A DNA stretch of 64,000 nt. It comes from Siderastrea radians. Its lineage: Eukaryota; Cnidaria; Anthozoa; Scleractinia; Rhizangiidae. Both the position numbers and the translations under genes were made by a program. Where the stretch lies: positions 62,001 through 126,000 of the forward strand of contig CAXHKT010000183.1 of assembly GCA_964017195.1 (NCBI GenBank), given 5' to 3'. Numbering within the stretch: the stretch's first letter is position 1; the number at the start of each line of letters is the position of its first letter. The notes beneath the pieces are model-generated. The model did no database searches. It was not told where the DNA came from and saw only the letters and a list, made by a program, of their open reading frames with translations. This document shows positions 10,738-23,505 of this stretch, piece after piece.

Positions 10738-11763
10738 TGTTAGCCTCTGGGAAGGCCAAAAATGGGGTTTTTTCCCTAAGGATCGCACATATCGCGCTTT
10801 TCTACACAATAAACTTTTTTTCTGATAGCCCCGAGGGATTTGCGTTATTATTAGGCCAGTGCGCAGCCTTGCGCAGCCTTGGTCAGTCAACAACACCTTT
10901 TTTAGCCTCTGGGAAGGCCAAAAATGGGGTTTTTTCCCTAAGGATCGCACATATCGCGCTTTTCTACACAATAAACTTTTTTTTCTGTTAGCCCCGAGGG
11001 ATTTGCGTTATTATTATGCCAGTGCGCAGCCTTGCGCAGCCTTGCTCAGTCAAGAACACCTTTTTTAGCCTCTGGGAAGGCCAAAAATGTGGTTTTTCCC
11101 TAAGGATGGCACATATCGCGCTTTTCTACACAATAAACTTTTTTTTCTGATAGCCCCGAGGGATTTGCATTATTATTAGGCCAGTGCGCAGCCTTGCGCA
11201 GCCTTGCACAGTCAACAACACCTTTTTTAGCCTCTGGGAAGGCCAAAAATGGGGTTTTTTCCCTAAGGATCGCACATATCGCGCTTTTCTAAACAATAAA
11301 CTTTTTTTTCTGATAGCCCCGACGGATTTGCGTTATTATTAGGCCAGTGCGCAGCCTTGCGAAGCTTTGCTCAGTCAACAACACTTTTTTTAGCCTCTGG
11401 GAAGGCCAAAAATGGGGTTTTTTCCCTAAGGATCGCACATATCGCGCTTTTCTACACAATAAACTTTTTTTTCTGATAGCCCCGAGGGATTTGCATTATT
11501 ATTGGGCCAGTGCGTAGCCTTGCGCAGTCAACAACACCTTTTTTAGCCTCTGGGAAGGCCAAAAATGGGGTTTTTACCCTAAGGATCGCACATATCGCGC
11601 TTTTCTACAAAATAATTTTTTTTTTCTGATAGCCCCGAGGGATTTGCATTATTATTGGGCCAGTGCGCAGCCTTGCGCAGCCTTGCGCAGTCAACAACAC
11701 CTTTTTTAGCCTCTGGGAAGGCCAAAAATGGAGTTTTTTCCCTAAGGATCGCACATATCGCGC

Positions 11764-12089
11764 CTTCTTTGTGCTTTTGCACAAAAGGAATTTTTTTCGG
11801 ATGGTCCCAGAGGGATTGAATGCATTTGGGTCATTTGTGCATGCAGCTGAGAGCGCCAATTAGCTTTTTTCTGCTTTTGGGGGCTAATTCAAGCCCTGAA
11901 AAAGTGCAGCACTTTTTAGTATCGCCAAATTCGATAAAAATAGTGCCAAATGGAATGTTTTTTGGTGCCGCAACGGGATCTGGGGTGCTTTTGTGCTGGG
12001 GCCGTTCCACCAAAACCAGCACTTTTTTGAGGGACCCACCCCACCCCTCTCAAAACTGAAATTCCCCCCTTATCGACAAAATCGCAGAC
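11764..12089 (+). repeat. B module of the satellite (representative copy)
   Basis: This is the ~325 bp module that converts a ~163 bp A monomer into a ~490 bp unit. It always starts after ATATCGCG with CCTTC, and ends at ATCGCAGAC before TTTCTACAC. It contains strong inverted repeats: TTGTGCTTTTGCACAA near its start, the palindrome AAAAAGTGCAGCACTTTTT, and TGCTGG...CCAGCA near the end, followed by a C-rich stretch (GGGACCCACCCCACCCC). A 79-codon + frame, starting ATGCATTTGGGA and ending AAAACTGA, is open in 20 of the full copies. Both A-with-insertion and A-as-deletion-derivative histories fit. Confidence 0.92.
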
Positions 12090-12630
12090 TTTCTACACAA
12101 TAAACTTTTTTTTCTGATAGCCCCGAGGGATTTGCATTATTATTGGGCCAGTGCGCAGCCTTGCCCAGCCTTGCGCATTTAACAACACCTTTTTTAGCCT
12201 CTGGGAAGGCCAAAAAGGGGGTTTTTTCCCTAAGGATCGCACATATCGCGCTTTTCTACACAATAAACTTTTTTTCTGATAGCACCGAGGGATTTGCGTT
12301 ATTATTAGGCCAGTCCGCAGCCTTGTGCAGCCTTGCTCAGTCAACAACACCTCTTTTGGCCTCTGGGAAGGCCAAAAATGGGGTTTTTTCCCTAAGGATG
12401 GCACATATCGCGCTTTTCTACACAATAAACTTTTTTTTCTGATAGCCCCGAGGGATTTGCGTTATTATTAGGCCAGTGCGCAGCCTTGCGCAGTCAACAA
12501 CACCTTTTTTAGCCTCTGGGAAGCCCAAAAATGGGGTTTTTTCCCTAAGGATCGCACATATCGCGCTTTTCTACACAATAAACGTTTTTTTCTGATAGCC
12601 CCGAGGGATTTGCGTTATTATTAGGCCAGT

Positions 12631-12670
12631 GCGCAGCCTTGCGCAGCCTTGCGCAGCCTTGCGCAGCCTT
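12631..12670 (+). repeat. Decamer run, 4 x GCGCAGCCTT
   Basis: Four exact copies are present where most monomers have one or two. Other four-copy runs are at 20117-20156, 27218-27257 and 47298-47337. Confidence 0.95.
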
Positions 12671-14286
12671 GCGCAGTCAACAACACCTTTTTTAGCCTCT
12701 GGGAAGGCCAAAAATCTTGTTTTTCCCTAGGGATGGCACATATCGCGCTTTTCTACACAATAAACTTTTTTTTCTGATAGCCCCGAGGGATTTGCATTAT
12801 TATTAGGCCAGTGCGCAGCCTTGCGCAGCCTTGCGCAGTCAACAACACCTTTTTTAGCTTCTGGGAAAGCCAAAAATGGGGTTTTTTCCCTAAGGATGGC
12901 ACATATCGCGCTTTTCTACACAATAAACTTTTTTTTCTGATAGCCCCGAGGGATTTGCATTATTATTAGGCCAGTGCGCAGCCTTGCGCAGCCTTGCGCA
13001 GTCAACAACACCTTTTTTAGCCTCTGGGAAGGCCAAAAATGGGGTTTTTTCCCTAAGGATCGCACATATCGCGCTTTTCTACACAATAAACTTTTTTTCT
13101 GATAGCCCCGAGGGATTTGCGTTATTATTAGGCCAGTGCGCAGCCTTGCGCAGCCTTGCTCAGTCAACAACACCTTTTTTAGCCTCTGGGAAGGCCAAAA
13201 ATGGGGTTTTTTCCCTAAGGATCGCACATATCGCGCTTTTCTACACAATAAACTTTTTTTTCTGATAGCCAAGAGGTATTTGCATTATTATTAGGCCAGT
13301 GCGCAGCCTTGCGCAGCCTTGCGCAGTCAACAACACCTTTTTTAGCCTCTGGGAAGGCTAAAAATGGAGTTTTTTCCCTAAGGATCGCACATATCGCGCC
13401 TTCTTTGTGCTTTTGCACAAAAGGAATTTTTTTCGGATGGTCCCAGAGGGATTGAATGCATTTGGGACCTTTGTGCATGCAGCTGAGAGCGCCAATTAGC
13501 TTTTTTCTGCTTTTGGGGGCTAATTCAAGCCCTGAAAAAGTGCAGCACTTTTTAGTATCGCCAAATTCGATAAAAATAGTAACAAATGGAATGTTTTTTG
13601 GTGCCGCTACGGGATCTGGGGTGCTTTTGTGCTGGGGCCGTTGCACCAAAACCAGCACTTTTTTGAGGGACCCACCCCACCCCTCTCAAAACTGAAATTC
13701 CCACTTTATCGACAAAATCGCAGACTTTCAACACAATAAACTTTTTTTTCTGATAGCCCCGAGGGATTTGCATTATTATTGGGCCAGTGCGCAGCCTTGC
13801 GCAGCCTTCCACAGTTAACAACACCTTTTTTTAGCCTCTGGAAAGGCCAAAAATGGGGTTTTTTCCCTAAGGATCGCACATATCGCGCTTTTCTCCACAA
13901 TAAACTTTTTTTTCTGATAGCTCCGAGGGATTTGCGTTATTATTAGGCCAGTGCGCAGCCTTGCGCAGCATTGCTCAGTCAACAACACCTTTTTTAGCCT
14001 CTGGGAAGCCCAAAAATGGGGTTTTTTCCCTAAGGATCGCACATATCGCGCTTTTCTACACAATAAACTTTTTTTTCTGATAGCCCCGAGGGATTTGCAT
14101 TGTTATTAGGCCAGTGCGCAGCCTTGCGCAGCCTTGCGCAGTCAACAACACCTTTTTTAGCCTCTGGGATGGCCAAAAATGGGGTTTTTTCCCTAAGGAT
14201 CGCACATATCGCGCTTTTCTACACAATAAACTTTTTTTTCTGATAGCCCCGAGGGATTTGCGTTATTATTAGGCCAGTGCGCAGCC

Positions 14287-15240
14287 TTGCGCAGCCTTGC
14301 TCAGACAACAACACCTTTTTTAGCCTCTGGGAAGGCCAAAAATGGGGTTTTTTCCCTAAGGATCGCACATATCGCGCTTTTCTACACAATAAACTTTTTT
14401 TCTGATAGCCCCGAGGGATTTGCGTTATTATTAGGCCAGTGCGCAGCCTTGCGCAGCCTTGGTCAGTCAACAACACCTTTTTTAGCCTCTGGGAAGGCCA
14501 AAAATGGGGTTTTTTCCCTAAGGATCGCACATATCGCGCTTTTCTACACAATAAACTTTTTTTTCTGTTAGCCCCGAGGGATTTGCGTTATTATTATGCC
14601 AGTGCGCAGCCTTGCGCAGCCTTCCTCAGTCAAGAACACCTTTTTTAGCCTCTGGGAAGGCCAAAAATGGGGTTTTTTTCCCTAAGGATGGCACATATCG
14701 CGCTTTTCTACACAATAAACTTTTTTTTCTGATAGCCCCGAGGGATTTGCATTATTATTAGGCCAGTGCGCAGCCTTGCGCAGCCTTGCGCAGTCAACAA
14801 CACCTTTTTTAGCCTCTGGGAAGGCCAAAAATGGGGTTTTTTCCCTAAGGATCGCACATATCGCGCTTTTCTCCACAATAAACTTTTTTTTCTGATAGCT
14901 CCGAGGGATTTGCGTTATTATTAGGCCAGTGCGCAGCCTTGCGCAGCCTTGCTCAGACAACAACACCTTTTTTAGCCTCTGGGAAGGCCAAAAATGGGGT
15001 TTTTTCCCTAAGGATCGCACATATCGCGCTTTTCTACACAATAAACTTTTTTTCTGATAGCCCCGAGGGATTTGCGTTATTATTAGGCCAGTGCGCAGCC
15101 TTGCGCAGCCTTGGTCAGTCAACAACACCTTTTTTAGCCTCTGGGAAGGCCAAAAATGGGGTTTTTTCCCTAAGGATCGCACATATCGCGCTTTTCTACA
15201 CAATAAACTTTTTTTTCTGTTAGCCCCGAGGGATTTGCGT
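14287..15240 (+). repeat. 652 bp (four-monomer) tandem repeat
   Basis: Sequence from about 14287 recurs at 14939, sharing private variants such as CTCAGACAACAAC and GGTCAGTC in the same order. Part of this block (14219-14650) recurs again at 16892-17320, an offset of 2673 bp. Confidence 0.8.
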
Positions 15241-15905
15241 TATTATTATGCCAGTGCGCAGCCTTGCGCAGCCTTGCTCAGTCAAGAACACCTTTTTTAG
15301 CCTCTGGGAAGGCCAAAAATGGAGTGTTTTCCCTAAGGATCGCACATATCGCGCCTTCTTTGTGCTTTTGCACAAAAGGAATTTTTTCGGATGGTCCCAG
15401 AGGGATTGAATGCATTTGGGTCCTTTGTGCATGCAGCTGAGAGCGCCAATTAGCTTTTTTCTGCTTTTGGGGGCTAATTCAAGCCCTGAAAAAGTGCAGC
15501 ACTTTTTAGTATCGCCAAATTCGATAAAAATAGTGCCAAATGGAATGTTTTTTGGTGCCGCAACGGGATCTGGGGTGCTTTTGTGCTGGGGCCGTTCCAC
15601 CAAAACCAGCACTTTTTTGAGGGACCCACCCCACCCCTCTCAAAACTGAAATTCCCCCCTTATCGACAAAATCGCAGACTTTCTACACAATAAACTTTTT
15701 TTTCTGATAGCCCCGAGGGATTTGCATTATTATTGGGCCAGTGCGCAGCCTTGCCCAGCCTTGCGCATTTAACAACACCTTTTTTAGCCTCTGGGAAGGC
15801 CAAAAAGGGGGTTTTTTCCCTAAGGATCGCAAATATCGCGCTTTTCTACACAATAAACGTTTTTTTCTGATAGCCCCGAGGGATTTGCGTTATTATTAGG
15901 CCAGT

Positions 15906-15995
15906 GCGCAGCCTTGCGCAGCCTTGCGCAGCCTTGCGCAGCCTTGCGCAGCCTTGCGCAGCCTTGCGCAGCCTTGCGCAGCCTTGCGCAGCCTT
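15906..15995 (+). repeat. Decamer run, 9 x GCGCAGCCTT
   Basis: Nine exact head-to-tail copies lengthen this monomer by about 70 bp compared with a two-copy monomer. Confidence 0.97.
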
Positions 15996-18900
15996 GCGCA
16001 GTCAACAACACCTTTTCTAGCATCTGGGAAGGCCAAAAATGGGGTTTTTTCCCTAAGGATCGCACATATCGCGCTTTTCTACACAATAAACTTTTTTTTC
16101 TGATAGCCCCGAGGGATTTGCATTATTATTAGGCCAGTGCGCAGCCTTGCGCAGCCTTGCGCAGTCAACAACACCTTTTTTAGCCTCTGGGAAGGCCAAA
16201 AATGGGGTTTTTTCCCTAAGGATTGCACATATCGCGCTTTTCTACACAATAAACTTTTTTTTCTGATAGCCCCGAGGGATTTGCGTTATTATTAGGCCAG
16301 TGCGCAGCCTTGCGCAGCCTTGCTCAGTCAACAACACCTTTTTTAGCCTCTGGGAAGGCCAAAAATGGGGTTTTTCCCTAAGGATCGCACATATCGCGCT
16401 TTTTTACACAATAAACTTTTTTTTCTGATAGCCCCGAGGGATTTGCGTTATTATTAGGCCAGTGCGCAGCCTTGCGCAGCCTTGCTCAGTCAACAACGCC
16501 TTTTTTAGCCTCTGGGAAGGCCAAAAATGGGGTTTTTCCCTAAGGATCGCACATATCGCGCTTTTCTACACAATAAACTTTTTTTTCTGATAGCTCCGAG
16601 CTATTTGCGTTATTATTAGGCCAGTGCGCAGCCTTGCGCAGCATTGCTCAGTCAACAACACCTTTTTTAGCCTCTGGGAAGCCCAAAAATGGGGTTTTTT
16701 CCCTAAGGATCGCACATATCGCGCTTTTCTACACAATAAACTTTTTTTTCTGATAGCCCCGAGGGATTTGCATTGTTATTAGGCCAGTGCGCAGCCTTGC
16801 GCAGCCTTGCGCAGTCAACAACACCTTTTTTAGCCTCTGGGATGGCCAAAAATGGGGTTTTTTCCCTAAGGATCGCACATATCGCGCTTTTCTACACAAT
16901 AAACTTTTTTTTCTGATAGCCCCGAGGGATTTGCGTTATTATTAGGCCAGTGCGCAGCCTTGCGCAGCCTTGCTCAGACAACAACACCTTTTTTAGCCTC
17001 TGGGAAGGCCAAAAATGGGGTTTTTTCCCTAAGGATCGCACATATCGCGCTTTTCTACACAATAAACTTTTTTTCTGATAGCCCCGAGGGATTTGCGTTA
17101 TTATTAGGCCAGTGCGCAGCCTTGCGCAGCCTTGGTCAGTCAACAACACCTTTTTTAGCCTCTGGGAAGGCCAAAAATGGGGTTTTTTCCCTAAGGATCG
17201 CACATACCGCGCTTTTCTACACAATAAACTTTTTTTTCTGTTAGCCCCGAGGGATTTGCGTTATTATTATGCCAGTGCGCAGCCTTGCGCAGCCTTGCTC
17301 AGTCAAGAACACCTTTTTTAGCCTCTGGGAAGGCCAAAAATGGGGTTTTTTTCCCTAAGGATGGCACATATCGCGCTTTTCTACACAATAAACTTTTTTT
17401 TCTGATAGCCCCGAGGGATTTGCATTATTATTAGGCCAGTGCGCAGCCTTGCGCAGCCTTGCGCAGTCAACAACACCTTTTTTAGCCTCTGGGAAGGCCA
17501 AAAATGGGGTTTTTTCCCTAAGGATCGCACATATCGCGCTTTTCTACACAATAAACTTTTTTTTCTGATAGCCCCGAGGGATTTGCGTTATTATTAGGCC
17601 AGTGCACAGCCTGGCGCAGCCTTGCGCAGTCAACAACACCTTTTTTAGCCTCTGGGAAGGCCAAAAATGGGGTTTTTTCCCTAAGGATCGCACATATCGC
17701 GCTTTTCTAAACAATAAACTTTTTTTTCTGATAGCCCCGAAGGATTTGCGTTATTATTAGGCCAGTGCGCAGCCTTGCGAAGCTTTGCTCAGTCAACAAC
17801 ACTTTTTTTAGCCTCTGGGAAGGCCAAAAATGGGGTTTTTTCCCTAAGGATCGCACATATCGCGCTTTTCTACACAATAAACTTTTTTTGCTGATAGCCC
17901 CGAGGGATTTGCATTATTATTGGGCCAGTGCGTAGCCTTACGCAGTCAACAACACCTTTTTTAGCCTCTGGGAAGGCCAAAAATGGGGTTTTTACCCTAA
18001 GGATCGCACATATCGCGCTTTTCTACAAAATAATTTTTTTTTTCTGATAGGCCCGAGGGATTTGCATTATTATTGGGCCAGTGCGCAGCCTTGCGCAGCC
18101 TTGCGCAGTCAACAACACCTTTTTTAGCCTCTGGGAAGGCCAAAAATGGAGTTTTTTCCCTAAGGATCGCACATATCGCGCCTTCCTTGTGCTTTTGCAC
18201 AAAAGGAATTTTTTCGGATGGTCCCAGAGGGATTGAATGCATTTGGGTCCTTTGTGCATGCAGCTGAGAGCGCCAATTAGCTTTTTTCTGCTTTTGGGGG
18301 CTAATTCAAGCCCTGAAAAAGTGCAGCACTTTTTAGTATCGCCAAATTCGATAAAAATAGTGCCAAATGGAATGTTTTTTGGTGCCGCAACGGGATCTGG
18401 GGTGCTTTTGTGCTGGGGCCGTTCCACCAAAACCAGCACTTTTTTAAGGGACCCACCCCACCCCTCTCAAAACTGAAATTCCCCCCTTATCGACAAAATC
18501 GCAGACTTTCTACACAATAAACTTTTTTTTCTGATAGCCCCGAGGGATTTGCATTATTATTGGGCCAGTGCGCAGCCTTGCCCAGCCTTGCGCATTTAAC
18601 AACACCTTTTTTAGCCTCTGGGAAGGCCAAAAAGGGGGTTTTTTCCCTAAGGATCGCACATATCGCGCTTTTCTACACAATAAACGTTTTTTCTGATAGC
18701 ACCGAGGCATTTGCGTTATTATTAGGCCAGTCCGCAGCCTTGTGCAGCCTTGCTCAGTCAACAACACCTCTTTTGGCCTCTGGGAAGGCCAAAAATGGGG
18801 TTTTTTCCCTAAGGATGGCACATATCGCGCTTTTCTACACAATAAACTTTTTTTTCTGATAGCCCCGAGGGATTTGCCTTATTATTAGGCCAGTGCGCAG

Positions 18901-19047
18901 CCTTGCGCAGTGAACAACACCTTTTTAAGCTTCTGGGAAGGCCAAAAATGGGGTTTTTTCCCTAAGGATCGCACATATCGCGCTTTTCTACACAATAAAC
19001 GTTTTTTTCTGATAGCCCCGAGGGATTTGCGTTATTATTAGGCCAGT

Positions 19048-19117
19048 GCGCAGCCTTGCGCAGCCTTGCGCAGCCTTGCGCAGCCTTGCGCAGCCTTGCG
19101 CAGCCTTGCGCAGCCTT
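19048..19117 (+). repeat. Decamer run, 7 x GCGCAGCCTT
   Basis: Seven exact copies. The paralogous position in the second 7.1 kb copy has 11, so this run changed after the large duplication, or differs between assembled alleles. Confidence 0.95.
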
Positions 19118-19530
19118 GCGCAGTCAACAACACCTTTTCTAGCCTCTGGGAAGGCCAAAAATGGGTTTTTTTCCCTAAGGATCGCACATATCGCGCTTTT
19201 CTACACAATAAACTTTTTTTTCTGATAGCCCCGAGGGATTTGCATTATTATTAGGCCAGTGCGCAGCCTTGCGCAGCCTTGCGCAGTCAACAACACCTTT
19301 TTTAGCCTCTGGGAAGGCCAAAAATGGGGTTTTTTCCCTAAGGATCGCACATATCGCGCTTTTCTACACAATAAACTTTTTTTTCTGATAGCCCCGAGGG
19401 ATTTGCGTTATTATTAGGCCAGTGCGCAGCCTTGCGCAGCCTTGCTCAGTCAACAACACCTTTTTTAGCCTGTGGGAAGGCCAAAAATGGGGTTTTTCCC
19501 TAAGGATCGCACATATCGCGCTTTTCTACA

Positions 19531-19565
19531 GTAGTTAGAGAGNNNNNNNNNNNNNNNNNNNNNNN
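19531..19565. other. Assembly gap (23 N) with non-satellite edge sequence
   Basis: Satellite sequence runs to CTTTTCTACA at 19530. Then GTAGTTAGAGAG (19531-19542), which I did not see elsewhere in the array, precedes 23 N at 19543-19565. The sequence resumes with TTTCTACACAATAAAC, repeating the last eight satellite bases before the odd 12-mer. The matching place in the second copy (about 26670) is continuous. The 12-mer may be contig-end error, residual adapter or gap-filling artefact. Confidence 0.9.
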
Positions 19566-20574
19566 TTTCTACACAATAAACTTTTTTTTTCTGATAGCCC
19601 CGAGGGATTTGCGTTATTATTAGGCCAGTGCGCAGCCTTGCGCAGCCTTGCGCAGTCAACAACACCTTTTTTAGCCTCTGGGAAGGCCAAAAATGGAGTT
19701 TTTTCCCTAAGGATCGCACATATCGCGCCTTCTTTGTGCTTTGCAAAAAAGGAATTTTTTTCGGATGGTCCCAGAGGGATTGAATGCATTTGGGACCTTT
19801 GTGCATGCAGCTGAGAGCGCCAATTAGCTTTTTTCTGCTTTTGGGGGCTAATTCAAGCCCTGAAAAAGTGCAGCACTTTTTAGTATCGCCAAATTCGATA
19901 AAAATAGTGCCAAATGGAATGTTTTTTGGTGCCGCAACGGGATCTGTGGTGCTTTTGTGCTGGGGCCGTTGCACCAAAACCAGCACTTTTTTGAGGGACC
20001 CACCCCACCCCTCTCAAAACTGAAATTCCCACCTTATCGACAAAATCGCAGACTTTCTACACCATAAACTTTTTTTTCTGATAGCCCCGAGGGATTTGCA
20101 TTATTATTGGGCCAGTGCGCAGCCTTGCGCAGCCTTGCGCAGCCTTGCGCAGCCTTGCGCAGTTAACAACACCTTTTTTAGCCTCTGGGAAGGCCAAAAA
20201 TGGGGTTTTTTCCCTAAGGATCGCACATATCGAGCTTTTCTACACAATAAACTTTTTTTTCTGATAGCCCCGAGGGATTTGCGTTATTATTAGGCCAGTG
20301 CGCAGACTTGCGCAGCCTTGCTCAGTCAACAACACCTTTTTTAGCCTCTGGGAAGGCCAAAAATGGGGTTTTTTCCCTAAGGATTGCACATATCGCGCTT
20401 TTCTACACAATAAACTTTTTTTTCTGATAGCCCCGAGGGATTTGCATTATTATTAGGCCAGTGCGCAGCCTTGCGCAGCCTTGCGCAGTCAACAACACCT
20501 TTTTTAGCCTCTGGGAAGGCCAAAAATGGGGTTTTTTCCCTAAGGATCGCACATATCGCGCTTTTCTACACAAT

Positions 20575-23505
20575 AAACTTTTTTTTCTGATAGCCCCGAG
20601 GGATTTGCATTATTATTAGGCCAGTGCGCAGCCTTGCGCTGCCTTGCTCAGTCAACAACACCTTTTTTAGCCTCTGGGAAGGCCAAAAATGGGGTTTTTT
20701 CCCTAAGGATCGCACATATCGCGCTTTTCTACACAATAAACTTTTTTTTCTGATAGCCCCGAGGGATTTGCATTATTATTAGGCCAGTGCGCAGCCTTGC
20801 GCAGTCTTGCTCAGTCAACAACACCTTTTTTAGCCTGTGGGAAGGCCAAAAATGGGGTTTTTCCCTAAGGATCGCACATATCGCGCTCTTCTACACAATA
20901 AACTTTTTTTTCTGATAGCCCCGAGGGATTTGCGTTATTATTAGGCCAGTGCGCAGCCTTGCGCAGCCTTGCGCAGTCAACAACACCTTTTTTAGCCTCT
21001 GGGAAGGCCAAAAATGGGGTTTTTTCCCTAAGGATGGCACATATCGCGCTTTTCTACACAATAAACTTTTTTTTCTGATAGCCCCGAGGGATTTGCGTTA
21101 CTATTAGGCCAGTGCGCAGCCTTGCGCAGCCTTGCGCAGTCAACAACACCTTTTTTAGCCTCTGGGAAGGCCAAAAATGGGGTTTTTTCCCTAAGGATCG
21201 CACATATCGCGCTTTTCTACACAATAAACGTTTTTTTCTGGTAGCCCGGAGAGATTTGCATTATTATTAGGCCAGTGCGCAGCCTTGCACAGCCTTGCGC
21301 AGTCAACATCACCTTTTTTAGCCTCTGGGAAGGCCAAAAATGGGGTTTTTCCCTAAGGATCGCACATATCGCGCTTTTCTACACAATAAACTTTTTTTTT
21401 TGATAGCCCCGAGGGATTTGCATTATTTTTGGGCCAGTGCGCAGCCTTGCGCAGCCTTGCTCAGTCAACAACACCTTTTTTAGCCTCTGGGAAGGCCAAA
21501 AATGGGGTTTTTTCCCTAAGGATCGCACATATCGCGCTTTTCTACACAATAACCTTTGTTTTGCTGATAGCCCCGAGGGATTTTCATTATTATTAGGCCA
21601 GTGCACAGCCTTGCGCAGCCTTGCGCAGTCAACAACACCTTTCTTAGCCTCTGGGTTGGCCAAAAATTTGGTTTTTTCCCTAAGGATCGCACATATCGCG
21701 CCTTCTTTGTGCTTTTGCACAAAAGGAATTTTTTTCGGATGGTCCCAGAGGGATTGAATGCATTTGGGACCTTTGTGCATGCAGCCGAGAGCGCCAATTA
21801 GCTTTTTTCTGCTTTGGGGGGCTAATTCAAGCCTTGAAAAAGTGCAGCACTTTTTAGTATCGCCAAATTCGATAAAAATAGTGCCAAATGGAATGTTTTT
21901 TGGTGCCGCAACGGGATCTGTGGTGCTTTTGTGCTGGGGCCGTTGCACCAAAACCAGCACTTTTTTGAGGGACCCACCCCACCCCTCTCAAAACTGAAAT
22001 TCCCACCTTATCGACAAAATCGCAGACTTTCTACACAATAAACTTTTTTTTCTGATAGCCCCGAGGGATTTGCATTATTATTAGGCCAGTGCGCAGCCTT
22101 GCGCTGCCTTGCTCAGTCAACAACACCTTTTTTAGCTTCTGGGAAGGCCAAAAATGGGGTTTTTTCCCTAAGGATCGCACATATCGCGCTTTTCTACACA
22201 ATAAACTTTTTTTTCTGATAGCCCCGAGGGATTTGCATTATTATTAGGCCAGTGCGCAGCCTTGCGCAGTCTTGCTCAGTCAACAACACCTTTTTTAGCC
22301 TGTGGGAAGGCCAAAAATGGGGTTTTTCCCTAAGGATCGCACATATCGCGCTCTTCTACACAATAAACTTTTTTTTCTGATAGCCCCGAGGGATTTGCGT
22401 TATTATTAGGCCAGTGCGCAGCCTTGCGCAGCCTTGCGCAGTCAACAACACCTTTTTTAGCCTCTGGGAAGGCCAAAAATGGGGTTTTTTCCCTAAGGAT
22501 GGCACATATCGCGCTTTTCTACACAATAAACTTTTTTTTCTGATAGCCCCGAGGGATTTGCGTTACTATTAGGCCAGTGCGCAGCCTTGCGCAGCCTTGC
22601 GCAGTCAACAACACCTTTTTTAGCCTCTGGGAAGGCCAAAAATGGGGTTTTTTCCCTAAGGATCGCACATATCGCGCTTTTCTACACAATAAACGTTTTT
22701 TTCTGGTAGCCCGGAGAGATTTGCATTATTATTAGGCCAGTGCGCAGCCTTGCACAGCCTTGCGCAGTCAACAACACCTTTTTTAGCCTCTGGGAAGGCC
22801 AAAAATTGGGTTTTTTCCCTAAGGATCGCACATATCGCGCTTTTCTACACAATAAACTTTTTTTTTTGATAGCCCCGAGGGATTTGCATTATTATTGGGC
22901 CAGTGCGCAGCCTTGCGCAGCCTTGCTCAGTCAACAACACCTTTTTTAGCCTCTGGGAAGGCCAAAAATGGGGTTTTTTCCCTAAGGATCGCACATATCG
23001 CGCTTTTCTACACAATAACCTTTGTTTTGCTGATAGCCCCGAGGGATTTTCATTATTATTAGGCCAGTGCACAGCCTTGCGCAGCCTTGCGCAGTCAACA
23101 ACACCTTTCCTAGCCTCTGGGTTGGCCAAAAATGGGGTTTTTTCCCTAAGGATCGCACATATCGCGCCTTCTTTGTGCTTTTGCACAAAAGGAATTTTTT
23201 TCGGATGGTCCCAGAGGGATTGAATGCATTTGGGACCTTTGTGCATGCAGCCGAGAGCGCCAATTAGCTTTTTTCTGCTTTGGGGGGCTAATTCAAGCCT
23301 TGAAAAAGTGCAGCACTTTTTAGTATCGCCAAATTCGATAAAAATAGTGCCAAATGGAATGTTTTTTGGTGCCGCAACGGGATCTGTGGTGCTTTTGTGC
23401 TGGGGCCGTTGCACCAAAACCAGCACTTTTTTGAGGGACCCACCCCACCCCTCTCAAAACTGAAATTCCCACCTTATCGACAAAATCGCAGACTTTCTAC
23501 ACAAT
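20575..23505 (+). repeat. 1466 bp tandem duplication nested in the 7.1 kb unit
   Basis: B modules at 21702 and 23168, and all their flanking variants, are offset by exactly 1466 bp. The same pair appears in the second 7.1 kb copy at 28805 and 30271. The 1466 bp event therefore preceded the 7.1 kb one. Confidence 0.85.

Noticed and set aside
11764..12089. CENP-B box in the satellite
   Set aside because: The TTCGATAAAAATAGTG stretch has TTCG and an A at the right spacing but lacks the required CGGG. No other candidate was seen in A or B.
19531..19542. GTAGTTAGAGAG as a novel insertion or attachment site
   Set aside because: It directly abuts the N gap and is missing from the paralogous place in the second copy, so contig-end error or residual technical sequence is the simpler reading.
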